The position numbers were made by a program, and so were the translations under genes. This document shows, piece by piece, positions 52,071 to 61,650 of a stretch of 64,000 nt of DNA. The notes beneath the pieces are model-generated. The model was not told where the DNA came from. It made no database searches and saw only the letters and a program-made list of their open reading frames with translations. The stretch is from Lasiosphaeria ovina (taxonomy: Eukaryota > Ascomycota > Sordariomycetes > Sordariales > Lasiosphaeriaceae): contig JAULSN010000009.1 in assembly GCA_033439765.1 (NCBI GenBank), positions 620,001 through 684,000 of the forward strand, given 5' to 3'. Numbering within the stretch: the stretch's first letter is position 1; each line of letters starts with the position of its first letter.

Positions 52071-53893
52071 GCATGCGCCTTGTAGGTCAGACTGCTGGCG
52101 AATTCCGCCGGGCTTGGTCAGGACCTCGAAAATCCAACAGGATTCAACACCAAGCAACGCGTTGCCGCACCGCCTCCTCGAGCTGAGCCCGGTACATGTG
52201 GCAACTGTTGCTGTAGCCGCTCACAGTGTCAGGGCACTCTCTTGCGTAGGTAGGATCAGGGGTGATCTGATAGGTGTGCGCAAAGCGAGGGATATTCATG
52301 GCATGTAAGCTTGTCAAGGTGAACCATCTCCCTAGCGGTGAGCTTGCGAGTGAAACTTTGGTATCCATAATCCTAAACGAGCAATCCGACTTGGCCCAGT
52401 CAACCCTCCCGAAGTATATCTTGCCACAGTTTCCAGCACATGGAGTTTATTAGTCGGGAATCAAAGTTCTTAATGGCGCTAGCACAGCACATATTCTCAC
52501 CTTAGATATTCCCTGGGTATAATAATCCATACGGTCACCTGCACGCGAAAGAATATGGAGTATGGTGGAGCTTATCTTGTTTAACACTCCTCATATGCAG
52601 TCTTTTAGCGCATCTAGCAAATAGCTTCCTTACGTCACTATCTGTTTCCACAGAGTACCGGTCTTGCTGATAGTAACACCTGACGCCGCGTCCGTCGCTG
52701 TTCACCGCGTCTCCCGAGTTGAACATGTTCAAGTACACACCGTCTCTACGCGTAGCCATACAACCAGTGAAGCTCGTTTCCGATAGGCGTCTGCGTGTTT
52801 CATTATTTGCTATCCCATCCACGGTCCGAGTGGCTTAATGCTTAGCTATGGCTGAGTAAGTGCATATAGGTGCGGCTATGCCGTACTGTACTACATCTAC
52901 TCCTTGGTTGCGTAAACACGATTTTAAAGCACGAAACTGCAAGTCCAGCACGCAGTGTAGTCATGGAGGCTCCTGCTTTACTACGTCGTCGTCCTGGATA
53001 ATTGGAGCTCCAATAGGCACGGACATCAGCAGTATGTGTACTGTTCAGATTATTCATTCGGTATATAGCGGCAACTTTGTTGCTGCGTGGTAGCTCGAAT
53101 CTAGAGCTCATCGGAGTCCATCATCATGATCCGTGTACCTGTAGCATACATTACCTTCGTAACTCACTGCCTTGGAAATCATGCTGGCGATTAATCTACC
53201 ACTATGAACCGCATGGAATAGTCTATTCATAAGGTTGCATATACCCATGCGACTGTCTTCCAACACGTCTTATCTCATAACAGTGGTTGAAATTACATCT
53301 GTAGCTATGTGACATATGCCTAGACTGTCCTTTCCAACACTAGACACGCCCTTAGTGGTATCAGTACCGTCGTTCTTCAAAAATATAGCATAGGTTATCT
53401 TTCCTAGCAACAGAACGGACGGATACATCCCTTCGAGAGAGACATACGTGGACTAGGAAACGGTGCATATTGTATTATCTTATAAAGTATGTTCAATGAC
53501 ACAGAAACATGATCCTTGAATGATCCTTTGAAGTACCTGGCTGTCACGTCCGTGTACCTAGCTAGGCACTGGTCATGCGTTACTTTACCGACTTGACATG
53601 TTAGAGTCTGTGTCGCGGTACGCTACAAATATACCCAATCCGTTGAAGATAAATTTGGCGAGATGCAGTGCAGTCCTCCCGGTGAGTGTTATGGTACAGG
53701 CTGCTCTGGGGCTATACACGGACGAGAACTGATCACCGAACAGTCCATATATGCTATTGCTAAGCATCTTCAAGGAAGATACAAGATCTAGATCAGTATG
53801 TATCACCGACTGTCTTCTATCCATAGTGAAGTGGTGGAAAGACACCAAAAACAATAGTAACACCAGGGCGAACCTTGGCGGGCGCAAGCGCAA
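52071..53893 (-). pseudogene. Family B DNA polymerase relic, viral/delta-like type
   Basis: Minus strand, N to C. Motif B 'LKMLSNSIYG' (53744-53770), 'SPRAACTITLTGR', motif C 'AYRDTDSN' (53603-53620; family YGDTDS). Then a frame change to 'GMYPSVLLLGKITYAIFLK' and 'TTKGVSSVGKDS' (about 53330-53430), matching the KKxYxG / KGVxxVRRD palm-thumb signature of delta-like and nucleocytoviral polymerases, which protein-primed polymerases lack. 'DVLEDSRMGICNLMNRLF' and further open blocks (52842-53111, 52535-52822, 52144-52368) continue on the same strand; whether all belong to it is unsure. The exonuclease domain and motif A are missing upstream. Many stops; inactive. Confidence 0.65.
52535..52822 (-). 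CDS. Open block downstream of the polymerase motifs, unassigned
   Basis: A 95-codon open frame, 'MDGIANNETRRRLSETSFTG' to 'DKLHHTPYSFACR', in line with the polymerase relic and of similar composition. It may be the polymerase C-terminus or a separate gene; no motif decides. Confidence 0.35.
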   Translation of the reverse strand: MDGIANNETRRRLSETSFTGCMATRRDGVYLNMFNSGDAVNSDGRGVRCYYQQDRYSVETDSDVRKLFARCAKRLHMRSVKQDKLHHTPYSFACR

Positions 53894-54060
53894 GGTCCAC
53901 TCACAAGAAAGTCAAAACAATAAGGAAAAGGCACTACTGCGTGCGTGCACTAGTCTGGGGATCTCAATTCATGGTAAAAAGTGGTGATTTTCTGAGGACT
54001 GGTCCTAAAAAAAAAAAGGAGAAGAAGAAGGATGTCCCCTCTAGCCATCCCATCCTCTAA

Positions 54061-54230
54061 TTAGAGGGAGGGCGGTAGTCCACCTTATACGAGGTGGGTA
54101 AGCCAAGGAAAGGGAAGAAAAAAGAGAAAATTTCACTGGATTATATTAGGCAAGTGTGTAAACAAGCCCCCTTGTTGCCCAGCCCCTGAGCCCCTGAGCC
54201 CCTGAGCCCCTGAGCCCCTGAGCCCCTGAT
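54061..54230. repeat. Intergenic region with (GCCCCTGA)6
   Basis: Six exact 8-bp units occupy 54182-54229. They lie between the minus-strand polymerase relic and the plus-strand helicase relic. Confidence 0.95.
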
Positions 54231-54980
54231 CACTATATATTACATTTCTCTATTATTCAGGGACAAGACTGAACTGAGCACTATAATGTGGATAGTTGGC
54301 TCTACACTGGTAGACCCAGGTGTAACCAGCCGATTTCTGCTTCTCTATGGACCCACCAAGACAGGGAAATTGGTTACCATACGTATAATAGAGAGTACGC
54401 TCCTGGGATGCTGTGGTGCCATAAACATGGACAGAGGCCCCTGTACTACCTTGATGGGAACTGCGCTGCCCTCGGCCAGGTAGTTCAGGTCTCCGTTCAG
54501 GCTCAGACTGACAATAAGACGGTTGATGACACGCTTGAACCCAGCGACGATGCCGCCGATAATGAAGAAAACGTCTACGTTCAAGGCTGTTCTCAAGAGA
54601 AGGGCAGACGATCCCATGACTAAGATTCACGTCTACGACTTTACGCGCGTAATCTTCGGAAACTTGGATTTAACCAACAAGCCCGTGTGCTCACGGCACT
54701 TTCTATATGCCAGACGGCCGAATCATGACGTCCGGGTTCCGCAGGCATGTCGATGCACATTTGCCAGGAACCGAACTATGTTTCTCTCTGCGACTATCAA
54801 GCTAGCAGTGAATCAATCCACCGAGACAGTTTAAACAGAAACACCAAGTGGTGTGAAGGCGAAATTCTTCGGTTTCTCCAGGATCCGGGGGCTGATGGAA
54901 TCATCCCTCCCTCGACCGCAGCTGGAGCATCACCAACGACAACGACCTGCCGAGCCGATGGCGTGCGCGTGGCGCGCTGA
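54231..54980 (+). pseudogene. D5-like SF3 helicase (primase-helicase C-terminal part) relic
   Basis: An open frame entering at about 54232 reads 'FRDKTELSTIMWIVGSTLVD', 'PGVTSRFLLLYGPTKTGK', with Walker A at 54349-54369, then 'IRIIESTLLGCCGAINMDRG'. The D/T-x-x-L-W-x-x-G, L-V-D-P, S-R-F-x-x-x-Y-G-P order is that of poxvirus D5 / phage-P4-like primase-helicases. Leu stands where the Walker A Ser/Thr should be. A TAG at 54481-54483 interrupts; the same frame resumes to 54834 ('TKIHVYDFTRVIFGNLDL'). A shifted piece 'NTKWCEGEILRFLQDPG' (about 54845-54895) may be the C-terminus. The primase domain is absent. Confidence 0.6.
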
Positions 54981-55022
54981 GCGCACCTGAGAGGATTTTG
55001 GCAGGCGGTTACCGTAAAATTA

Positions 55023-55486
55023 CTAACCCGCAGGATGCAGCCACCAGAGCGGAAGGGCTGCCCGGTCCAACAAGGAAACCTCCCCACACGAGTTGAAATA
55101 TCGAGAGGATACGCCGGAACCAACCGAGCCGGCCATGACGCACAGTACCGGCGTCTTCCGGAGCCCGGTTATATCACCTCCGTCGTCGCAAGAGACGCTG
55201 CGCCTCATCCAAAAAGGGTCCGGAGGTATGTTGTTCTCGCCGTTGAGGGGTAGTAGCGTCCGCGCGGCGTAAACATCTCGAACACGACGGCGGGGTCGCG
55301 CAGCGTCACCAGCATCCGCAGGCTGATGAACTCGGCTGCCATCGCGGCGGCGGCGACGGGCGGGGCGCGGCGCGGGTCGCGCTGATGTTTCTTGTTTCTG
55401 GACGATGCAAGACACGACGCGTGGGCAGATTTCGAAGTCCCCGCGGCCGCGTCTGTACCCTTGCGCCTCTGTCTCTGCCGACGCAA
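55023..55486 (-). pseudogene. Broken hypothetical gene
   Basis: Minus strand. An ATG at about 55342 opens 'MAAEFISLRMLVTLRDPAVV' and 'FEMFTPRGRYYPS'. A frame change then leads to 'NNIPPDPFWMRRS', 'VLCVMAGSVGSGVSSRYF' and a stop at 55023. Alternatively the longer 55023-55550 frame applies. High GC, unlike the polymerase/helicase DNA next to it. No family is recognised. Confidence 0.35.
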
Positions 55487-55646
55487 CGGGGGGGGTAGTT
55501 AGAAGAAACACTGATAGAGCGCATGCACGCCGCCGAAAAGTGCAGGCCAACTGCTGCTGCCTAGACCACGCTACCCGGCGACCCTATCCACCACCCACCC
55601 AGAGCGAGACGCTCTTCAGCCTCATTCCAAAGAGAATGTCATTTGC

Positions 55647-56084
55647 ATGGCGCAAGACCCGGCCCACGAGGAATCGGACGTCGACGTCTTGGACGCGGTA
55701 GACATCATCACTCTCAGCGACCCCGACGGGCTTATGGTGGTCACCCCCGATTCCGTTGTCGTGTCCATCTACCCGTTGACCGAGCGGGGCCGTCGTCGTC
55801 AATGGCGTGGGCGACATCTAAGTTGTCTGAGCTGGTATCGTGGTTCTGAAACTCATTGTCAGCAACCAGGCATCTGCGCGACGCGCTGCGTCTCGAGGAT
55901 GGAATCGGGCGGGCGACGGGCGACAGGTGACAGGCGCAGACGCGAGGGTTGTTCCTTGCAAGTAATGCCAGAATGGATGGATGGTGCATTGTCTCGCAGA
56001 GTAGTAGTAGTAGTTCCTATGGACGTAGACGTGAACTCCCCGCAGTTCAGGGGCCCACGTCTCGCATGGATTGTGCCGACATGA
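55647..56084 (+). CDS. Open reading frame of unknown function (145 codons)
   Basis: The ATG at 55647 opens 'MAQDPAHEESDVDVLDAVDI' and 'ITLSDPDGLMVVTPDSVVVS', acidic and protein-like. From about residue 50 the sequence becomes Arg/Cys-rich and less natural, so a frameshift around 55795 is likely. No motif. Confidence 0.35.
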   Translation: MAQDPAHEESDVDVLDAVDIITLSDPDGLMVVTPDSVVVSIYPLTERGRRRQWRGRHLSCLSWYRGSETHCQQPGICATRCVSRMESGGRRATGDRRRREGCSLQVMPEWMDGALSRRVVVVVPMDVDVNSPQFRGPRLAWIVPT

Positions 56085-56127
56085 CACTTATGTGCGTTCA
56101 TGAGTTCATGGCTCGTGGCCAAATACC

Positions 56128-56660
56128 ATGTCTATCCGCTCCGTCATCATGAGCACATGTGGAAGCAAGCGGCATGATATGAAGAGCTTGGTCATGAAAG
56201 AAGATGCGAACGAGCAGGAAACACTAGATGCCAATACATACACGTGTGCAGTAATAGCTATAAGCCAGACCGCGCTTTCTGAATCTGCTTCGTTCAGAAC
56301 AAGAGACTGCATAGTCAGAATAGGTAATGTGGAGTATATCCGAGGAATTTCAATAGACGACAATAATAACTGCAAGACGATGGCAAACAACTCAATCAAG
56401 AAGCATAAAGGCCCGCCTGCGGGTACATTCGTGAATTAGTACATTGTAAACGAAAAGATGGTGAACTTCGCCACCAAGGAAGGCTACCTGACTCACGGAA
56501 ATATAGGCACTGTCTCTTTGAGATTTGCCAAGCCTGGAGAGATAAAGAGTAAAGACTAGAAAGATTGACCCTCGCTTTGCTAACAAGCAAAACCCTGACC
56601 TCAAGAAGCGCGGCGTCGAAGTCAAGGACCACGTCCGCCTAGCCCTGTGTTCCATGCTCT
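56128..56660 (+). pseudogene. Interrupted gene of unknown family, AT-richer than neighbours
   Basis: From ATG 56128: 'MSIRSVIMSTCGSKRHDMKS', 'DCIVRIGNVEYIRGISID' to a TAG at 56437-56439. The frame continues 'YIVNEKMVNFATKEGYLTHG' and 'NIGTVSLRFAKPGEIKSKD', with a further stop. A shifted piece 'KIDPRFANKQNPDLKKRGVE', 'VKDHVRLALCSMLWKHFRV' follows. Composition and codon use resemble the polymerase/helicase block rather than the GC-rich DNA between, so it may belong to the same element. Confidence 0.4.
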
Positions 56661-56720
56661 GGAAACATTTTAGAGTTTGCCCGCGAACTGGCGCAACCCT
56701 TTTAGTCTAGGACAACATCT

Positions 56721-56942
56721 ATGGCTCTCAACTGGGAGGGCTTCCTACGCACCGAGTATGGACATGGGACCGTGGTGTACCCCGACGGTTCGTACTTGCC
56801 CTCGTTCTACATCAAAGACTGTGTAATCCAGAATCGCAAGCCACCGAGGAACAAGTATTATGCTCGAGATTACCTTCACGTAGGTATTCCTACCTCTGTG
56901 TATGCGCATATTCTCAGAGCAGCTCGTGTCGCGAAACACTGA
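56721..56942 (+). CDS. Small ORF (73 aa), unknown
   Basis: ATG 56721 to TGA 56942: 'MALNWEGFLRTEYGHGTVVY', 'PDGSYLPSFYIKDCVIQNRK', ending 'YAHILRAARVAKH'. Tyr-rich and uninterrupted. It may be the end of the preceding relic or a separate small gene. Confidence 0.4.
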   Translation: MALNWEGFLRTEYGHGTVVYPDGSYLPSFYIKDCVIQNRKPPRNKYYARDYLHVGIPTSVYAHILRAARVAKH

Positions 56943-57010
56943 GTGAATCTGGCACTAAGTATATTCCTCTTGTTATCGTCATCATCATCGTCATCGTCTT
57001 CTCGTCCTCT

Positions 57011-57625
57011 TCATTGTCCTCGTCCTCGTCCTCGTCCTCGTCCTGAGGCCCGGAGGCGGCTCGTAATTGTTGGGCCGGTGGCCCGGGAGGGACTGGCCGC
57101 CGGGGAACGCACTAGCGCCTCCAGCTCCTCGAACCGCTCCAGTAGAGCCCGCTGGCTCTGCTCCAGCTCCGCCACCCGCTCTCGGAGCGCCGTCACGTCG
57201 GCGGCGGCTGCGTTGGCTGTGGTGGTGGCTGCGGCGGCGGCGGCATTGGCGGCGGCGGCATTGGTGGCGGCGGCGGCGGCGGCAGTGCCGGCGGCGGCAG
57301 CGGCGGCAGCGACAGTATTGGCGGCGGCGGCAGCGTCGGCGGCGGCAGTGCCGGCGGCGGCAGCGGCGGCAGCGACAGTATTGGCGGCGGCGGCAGCGTC
57401 GGCGGCGGCATCGTTGGCAGTGGTGGCGGCAGCTTCGGCAGTGGTGGCGGCAGCGGTGGCGGCGTTGGCGGCAGCGGTGGCAGCGGCAGCGGTGGCGGCG
57501 GTGGTGGTGGAGGTGATGGTATCACGGCCCCAAAGCCAGAGCCCAAACTTGACGGCCATATTGAGAGCCGTCGCCGCAAACGTTCCCCAGGCGGCGGCGG
57601 CGGACGCTTCTGCTGAGAGGCCCAT
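57011..57625 (-). CDS. Ala-rich membrane-anchored coiled-coil ORF (204 aa)
   Basis: Minus-strand ATG at 57625: 'MGLSAEASAAAAWGTFAATA', 'LNMAVKFGLWLWG' (a possible membrane segment), about 110 residues of Ala-rich repeat with Thr/Asn/Asp, and then a clear coiled coil 'TALRERVAELEQSQRALLER', 'FEELEALV' with a basic tail. The opposite strand has a longer open frame, but it is only Ser/Ala/Leu low complexity, so I prefer the minus strand. No family is recognised. Confidence 0.45.
   Translation of the reverse strand: MGLSAEASAAAAWGTFAATALNMAVKFGLWLWGRDTITSTTTAATAAAATAAANAATAAATTAEAAATTANDAAADAAAAANTVAAAAAAAGTAAADAAAAANTVAAAAAAAGTAAAAAATNAAAANAAAAAATTTANAAAADVTALRERVAELEQSQRALLERFEELEALVRSPAASPSRATGPTITSRLRASGRGRGRGRGQ
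57281..57425. repeat. 63-bp tandem repeat (21 codons) in the Ala-rich ORF
   Basis: Two full units start at 57281 and 57344 (marked by ggcagtgccg). Each encodes a 21-residue unit of the type GT-A-A-D-A-N-T-V-A. A related piece recurs outside the ORF at 57985-58035. Confidence 0.85.
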
Positions 57626-57629
57626 TTTG

Positions 57630-57815
57630 CTGCTGTTGCTGTTGCTGCTGGTGCTGGTGGTGGTGGTGCTTCTGCTGCTGGTTCTGCTGCTGGTGCTTGT
57701 GCTTGTGCTGGTGCTTGTGCTGGTTCTGGTGTTGGTGCTTGTGCTGGTTCTGGTGTTGGTGCTTCTGCTGGTTCTGGTTCTGGTGCTTCTGCTTCTGCTT
57801 CTATTGCTTCTGCTG
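57630..57815. repeat. TGCTGG/TGCTTG/TTCTGG array
   Basis: Interspersed triplet-based repeat with a 24-bp subunit (tgcttgtgctggttctggtgttgg) twice in succession at about 57707-57755. It lies just upstream of the Ala-rich ORF start on the minus strand, where it would be CAG/CAC/AGC-rich leader. Confidence 0.8.
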
Positions 57816-58223
57816 CTGCTGAAGATCGGAGGGTGGGAAACGAGGTTGGGTTCTGGCCGTGGGGGTTTGCTCCTTTTGATTTTCCGATTTTGGGTTGCGC
57901 TTTCCGATTTTGAGTTGCGCTTTCCGAAGATTGGGTAACCTTCCAGGCTAACAGGAAGCTTCTATCACGTTACTTGAGAAATTGCGGCGGCGGCATCGTT
58001 AGCAGTGGTGGCGGCAGCTTCGGCAGTGGCGGCGAGCAGATCAAGGATGGCGATGGCCATAAGGAGCAGAAAGGGGAGCAGAAGATGGGTGTTAGTGCAG
58101 CAACCTGCCGTTAAGGAGCATGCTGCGGGCGAGAGAAAAATCGCCGCTTGTCTCTAAGCATAGAAGGCGCGAAGAGGCACTCGGAACGCTGGAAAGATGC
58201 TGGCATGGTTTTATCTCAGCAAG

Positions 58224-58393
58224 CCCAGACCTCTTTTTCAGGCGTAGAATTGAAGGAAGGTGCCTGCGGCACCCCCCATAAAAAATGGCACCCTAGACCG
58301 CATTCGTATCCTGTGACCCGCAAATTTTTGGTGTGGCTCAGATAGACCCACTTGGACCCACATTGCTCAGAACGCCTGAAAAAGAGGTCTGGG
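58224..58393. mobile_element. Candidate MITE or hairpin: 22-bp perfect terminal inverted repeats, 170 bp
   Basis: The left arm 58224-58245 (starting cccagacctctttttcaggc) is the exact reverse complement of 58372-58393. The 126-bp interior has no ORF of note. No convincing target duplication flanks it (only 'ag' types). It could be a miniature inverted-repeat element or a transcribed hairpin. Confidence 0.6.
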
Positions 58394-58789
58394 AGGGAAA
58401 TGTTGTGGTAGTCGTATGAGGGTCTCCGCGCCCCATATAAAGTGGAAAAATGTATTTTTGTTTTCCTTCAACTGTATAATAATAATATATTGCGACGTGA
58501 TGCAAAATAGCATCTAAAGATACTAAGACGCGTACGAATCGAATGGTATAATTTTTATATTAATAGCTATTCCAAAAGTGTTATTCGTAGCCCTAAACGA
58601 AAAAATGTATGGGAGTCTCTGTCTTTTTACCGTGAGCTTTATCCCAAGTATGCGATAATAATAAGGCCAAAAAATCGGAAAATTTACATATAGAATACCC
58701 TCGTACGGGGCATCCTTAGCATGTAATTTTCTTCCCTTTATAACCACCTTTCCCTTCCAACCTACCGGGAGACCTCCTACGCCCTCGAA

Positions 58790-61500
58790 ATGGAAGAAAA
58801 CGAGTATAGAAAACGTATTAACGACGTGATCTGTGAGATCACAGGCGCCCGGGAAGCCCGCTAGGGTCAGATCGACGCAGTATATCGGCTTACTTATTAG
58901 AAAAAGGATATAGAACTAGTGGTAGCTATAGGCTACGGAAAAAGCGCTATACTATACGCCTTCTCGGCGATTATAAAGCTAACTATAGTATAAATCGTCC
59001 CTCTTACGAAGCTAGGCGAGAACTAGAGGGATGATATTGCCCGGGCTATACCTTCTTCGAAGCCTATCTGGATTAATAGTAATACCTACCTTAAGGTTAG
59101 CCCCTTTTTTACCCCTAACCCCTAAATAAAATAAGGCTAATTAATTTATCTAGAACCCGAACGTTTGGAATGAAGTTAAAGCTAGCTAATATAGTTATAT
59201 ACTTCTAAGCCCTGAATAAGCTATTAACCCAAAGTTCAAAGCGGTCCTTCGTAATCCCGATTTTTATAGTAAGCTTAGACTCTTCGCTGTAGATAAACTT
59301 TATATAATTAGCGAATAGCGTGAGTTCTGAGAAGAATTTATATATCTATATACGTTAAGGGTATTAATACCGCGGAGAATTCCATTCTTTAGCTATACGG
59401 CAACGCTAGATAAGGATAACCAGGCGTATATACTTAAGTATACCGGCTTTAATTAGAGAAATCTCCGAATAATCCGTATATCGATCGATAGGCCCGAGAT
59501 TACGGTTATCCTACTACCGTTAATAAAGAAGGTTATTACAGATTTTAGGCGCCTATATTTCCTCGTAGAAGGATCTAAGCCTAACGAAGCCCGGCTAATA
59601 AAAAAAACAATTATATATATTAATAATAAGTATTATAAACCGCTCGACTGTGTGGGTTAAGGTTCGTATCGTGCATAGGCACTATGGGTCTGAAGAGTAG
59701 GTAGTTATAAAGAATGAACAAAGGGCATGCTCTTATTATACGGGTAATATAGTCAAACTGGGTTTGCCACTCAAAGTATATGAGTGTAGAGAATATGTAT
59801 TACTTACTTGAAGAACTAAGCAAGCTCTGTCTAAGACCGTGGCTATAGTCATCGTATATATCTATCTGGGGTAGCTAATAAGAGCCCAGCTCTTACTTAC
59901 CCACCTTATAGGCGTTGCCCGGTACTGGGCAAGATAATATAGTCGGGCAGCTACGTGCCCGGTGCCAAGCGGGCTCTTCCCACCGAGCATACGCTAATTA
60001 GTCGGGCGGGTCCCGCACCGGACCCTCCCGCACGTACAGGCTGCCCAGTATATGACGGGATCCGTAATAGTAAGCCTAAGCTAATCCTGGCCCGGTATAT
60101 CCTTCTTAAATACCTTTAAAAGTCCTATAGCTTTACGAGCTAGTTGATAATTAAAGTTATACGCCGGTACGATATAGATATACGCCTAACCGACTAAGAG
60201 ATTATCTTTAAGGACTTCGCGAATAGAGATACCGACTACCGTATTATCCTCGCCTCTATATCCCTTAGTATGGGGATAGATATACCTAATATATAACGTA
60301 TTATTTAGTTCGGTATACCCCCGGGTTAAAGTCTTTTAGATATTTAGTAGCGTTTTAGAAGAGTAATACGAAAGTATAAAGGTTAGGGGGAGGCTTTTTT
60401 ATTTACCCCTTACTATCTATTTAATTACTTAGGAAGTTATAATAAATAACTACTAAAGCCGAGAGGGCCGCCTATAAGAAGAGCCCGCCGCCAGCCTTAT
60501 ATACTAGCTATACCTAGTCATCTTTAGAACTAACTATAGCTTATTAAGTAGGATAATAATACCGTTAGCGAAGCCGGTAGCGATATATCCATTACTTTAT
60601 AAGCTAGTAATATCTCTCAAGCTATTATTCCTAAGCCAGTCGATACGGAATTTAGGGGCTTATTTAACTACCCTAAGCGGCTTAAATAGATCAAACCTAA
60701 TATTATTATTCGGGAAAAAATAAATCTAATATTCCTCGGTTTTCTAAACGCCACTTACTTTCGTAAGTATATACTCAAATACCTTTAGGAGCCTATGGAT
60801 AACCCTAGGCTCGAATATAAGCGCTTAGTCGATTAATAACTATATTATAATAGTTATAACCATATACTTAGTCGAATTCCTCCCTTACCCCCTCGCTAAT
60901 AGGGGGAAAATAAACCTTAAGCCGGCTCCTTTTCCGGTATTACGTTAGATTAGTTATCTACGTAGTATAAAGAGTAGGCTCAGGCTCTCGTACCGCCTAA
61001 AAGTAAGAGATTTAACGTAATCTCCGAGATATGGATGGACGAGAGGCTCCAGGTTATAATTATAAGGCTATATAAGTCCCGTAGTAAAAAGGAGCTTTCT
61101 TTTATTAACTAGGAGAGCCTCGTTATAAAGGTCCCGGTACTTAACGACTAAGAGTACTAAGACGAAGAAGGCGAGAATCTAATAATATTTTTACTCGTAT
61201 CCATTAATAAGATTTACGAGCTTTAGGGTACTTAGAAGAAGAAAAAGACCGACCTTCGTACCTTAAGGACTTCAGAAGGCGGTATTTCTCCCGATATATT
61301 ACGTAAGCGGGTTGGAGAGCTATTCATTAACTCTCCTACCGCCTTACGGTCTCGTATATAGGGCGCGCATTTATAGTAGCGAAGCCGTATATATAACGTA
61401 GAAATACCGTACCTAAGCGGCTCTCGCCTACCTACCTAGCTTAATTAACTACCTTAAGCGTATTTCTATAGCTTATTAGATTACTCTTTAATTTATATAT
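58790..61500 (+). pseudogene. RecQ-family helicase relic, heavily mutated
   Basis: The ATG at 58790 opens 'MEENEYRKRINDVICEITGA'. 'GQIDAVYRLTY' (Q-motif region), 'VVAIGYGKSAI' (Walker A, about 58920-58948) and 'IVPLTKLGE' follow. The DEAH-box position reads 'AVDKLYII' (about 59285-59305), Lys for Glu, then 'FFSYTATLDKDNQAYILKY' and 'ISIDRPEI'. After an insertion (59650-60080) the C-terminal helicase lobe continues with 'ASISLSMGIDIPN' and 'FGIPPG'. An unidentified C-terminal region runs to about 61500. RecQ-type helicases are frequent in fungal subtelomeric and transposon-linked repeats. Dozens of stops. Confidence 0.7.
59650..60080. mobile_element. LTR-like insertion in the RecQ-like relic, less mutated
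   Basis: The helicase reading stops after 'NNKYYKPLDC' (about 59651) and resumes with 'ARYILLKYL' (about 60087). The insert starts near tgtgtgggttaagg and includes 'gcataggcactatgggtctgaag' and 'gaagaactaagcaagctctgtctaagac', which look like fungal Copia-type LTR sequence. It ends in a GC-rich stretch (59990-60045). Its GC content is clearly higher than the surrounding block, so it inserted after, or escaped, the mutation of the host copy. Exact ends and target duplication are not resolved. Confidence 0.5.
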
Positions 61501-61650
61501 TATTCCCTATAAATTAAGGCTTTATATAGACCAAAATAAGGCTCTATATAGGGCAAATAGCAGCCCCTAAGCGTAAAAAGGGGCTCCCTAAGGGTAAAGA
61601 AAGGGGTCCCCTATATATAAATACTACTAATCGTCTTAAAATAAGCCGTT
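61501..61650. other. No gene seen between the two relics
   Basis: AT-rich sequence with a short repeated 'ggctttatatag / ggctctatatag' pair at about 61520-61550. Confidence 0.4.

Noticed and set aside
56943..57938. 331-codon plus-strand open reading frame
   Set aside because: Consists almost wholly of Ser, Ala, Val and Leu runs from triplet repeats; the minus-strand frame has a membrane segment and a coiled coil and explains the sequence better.
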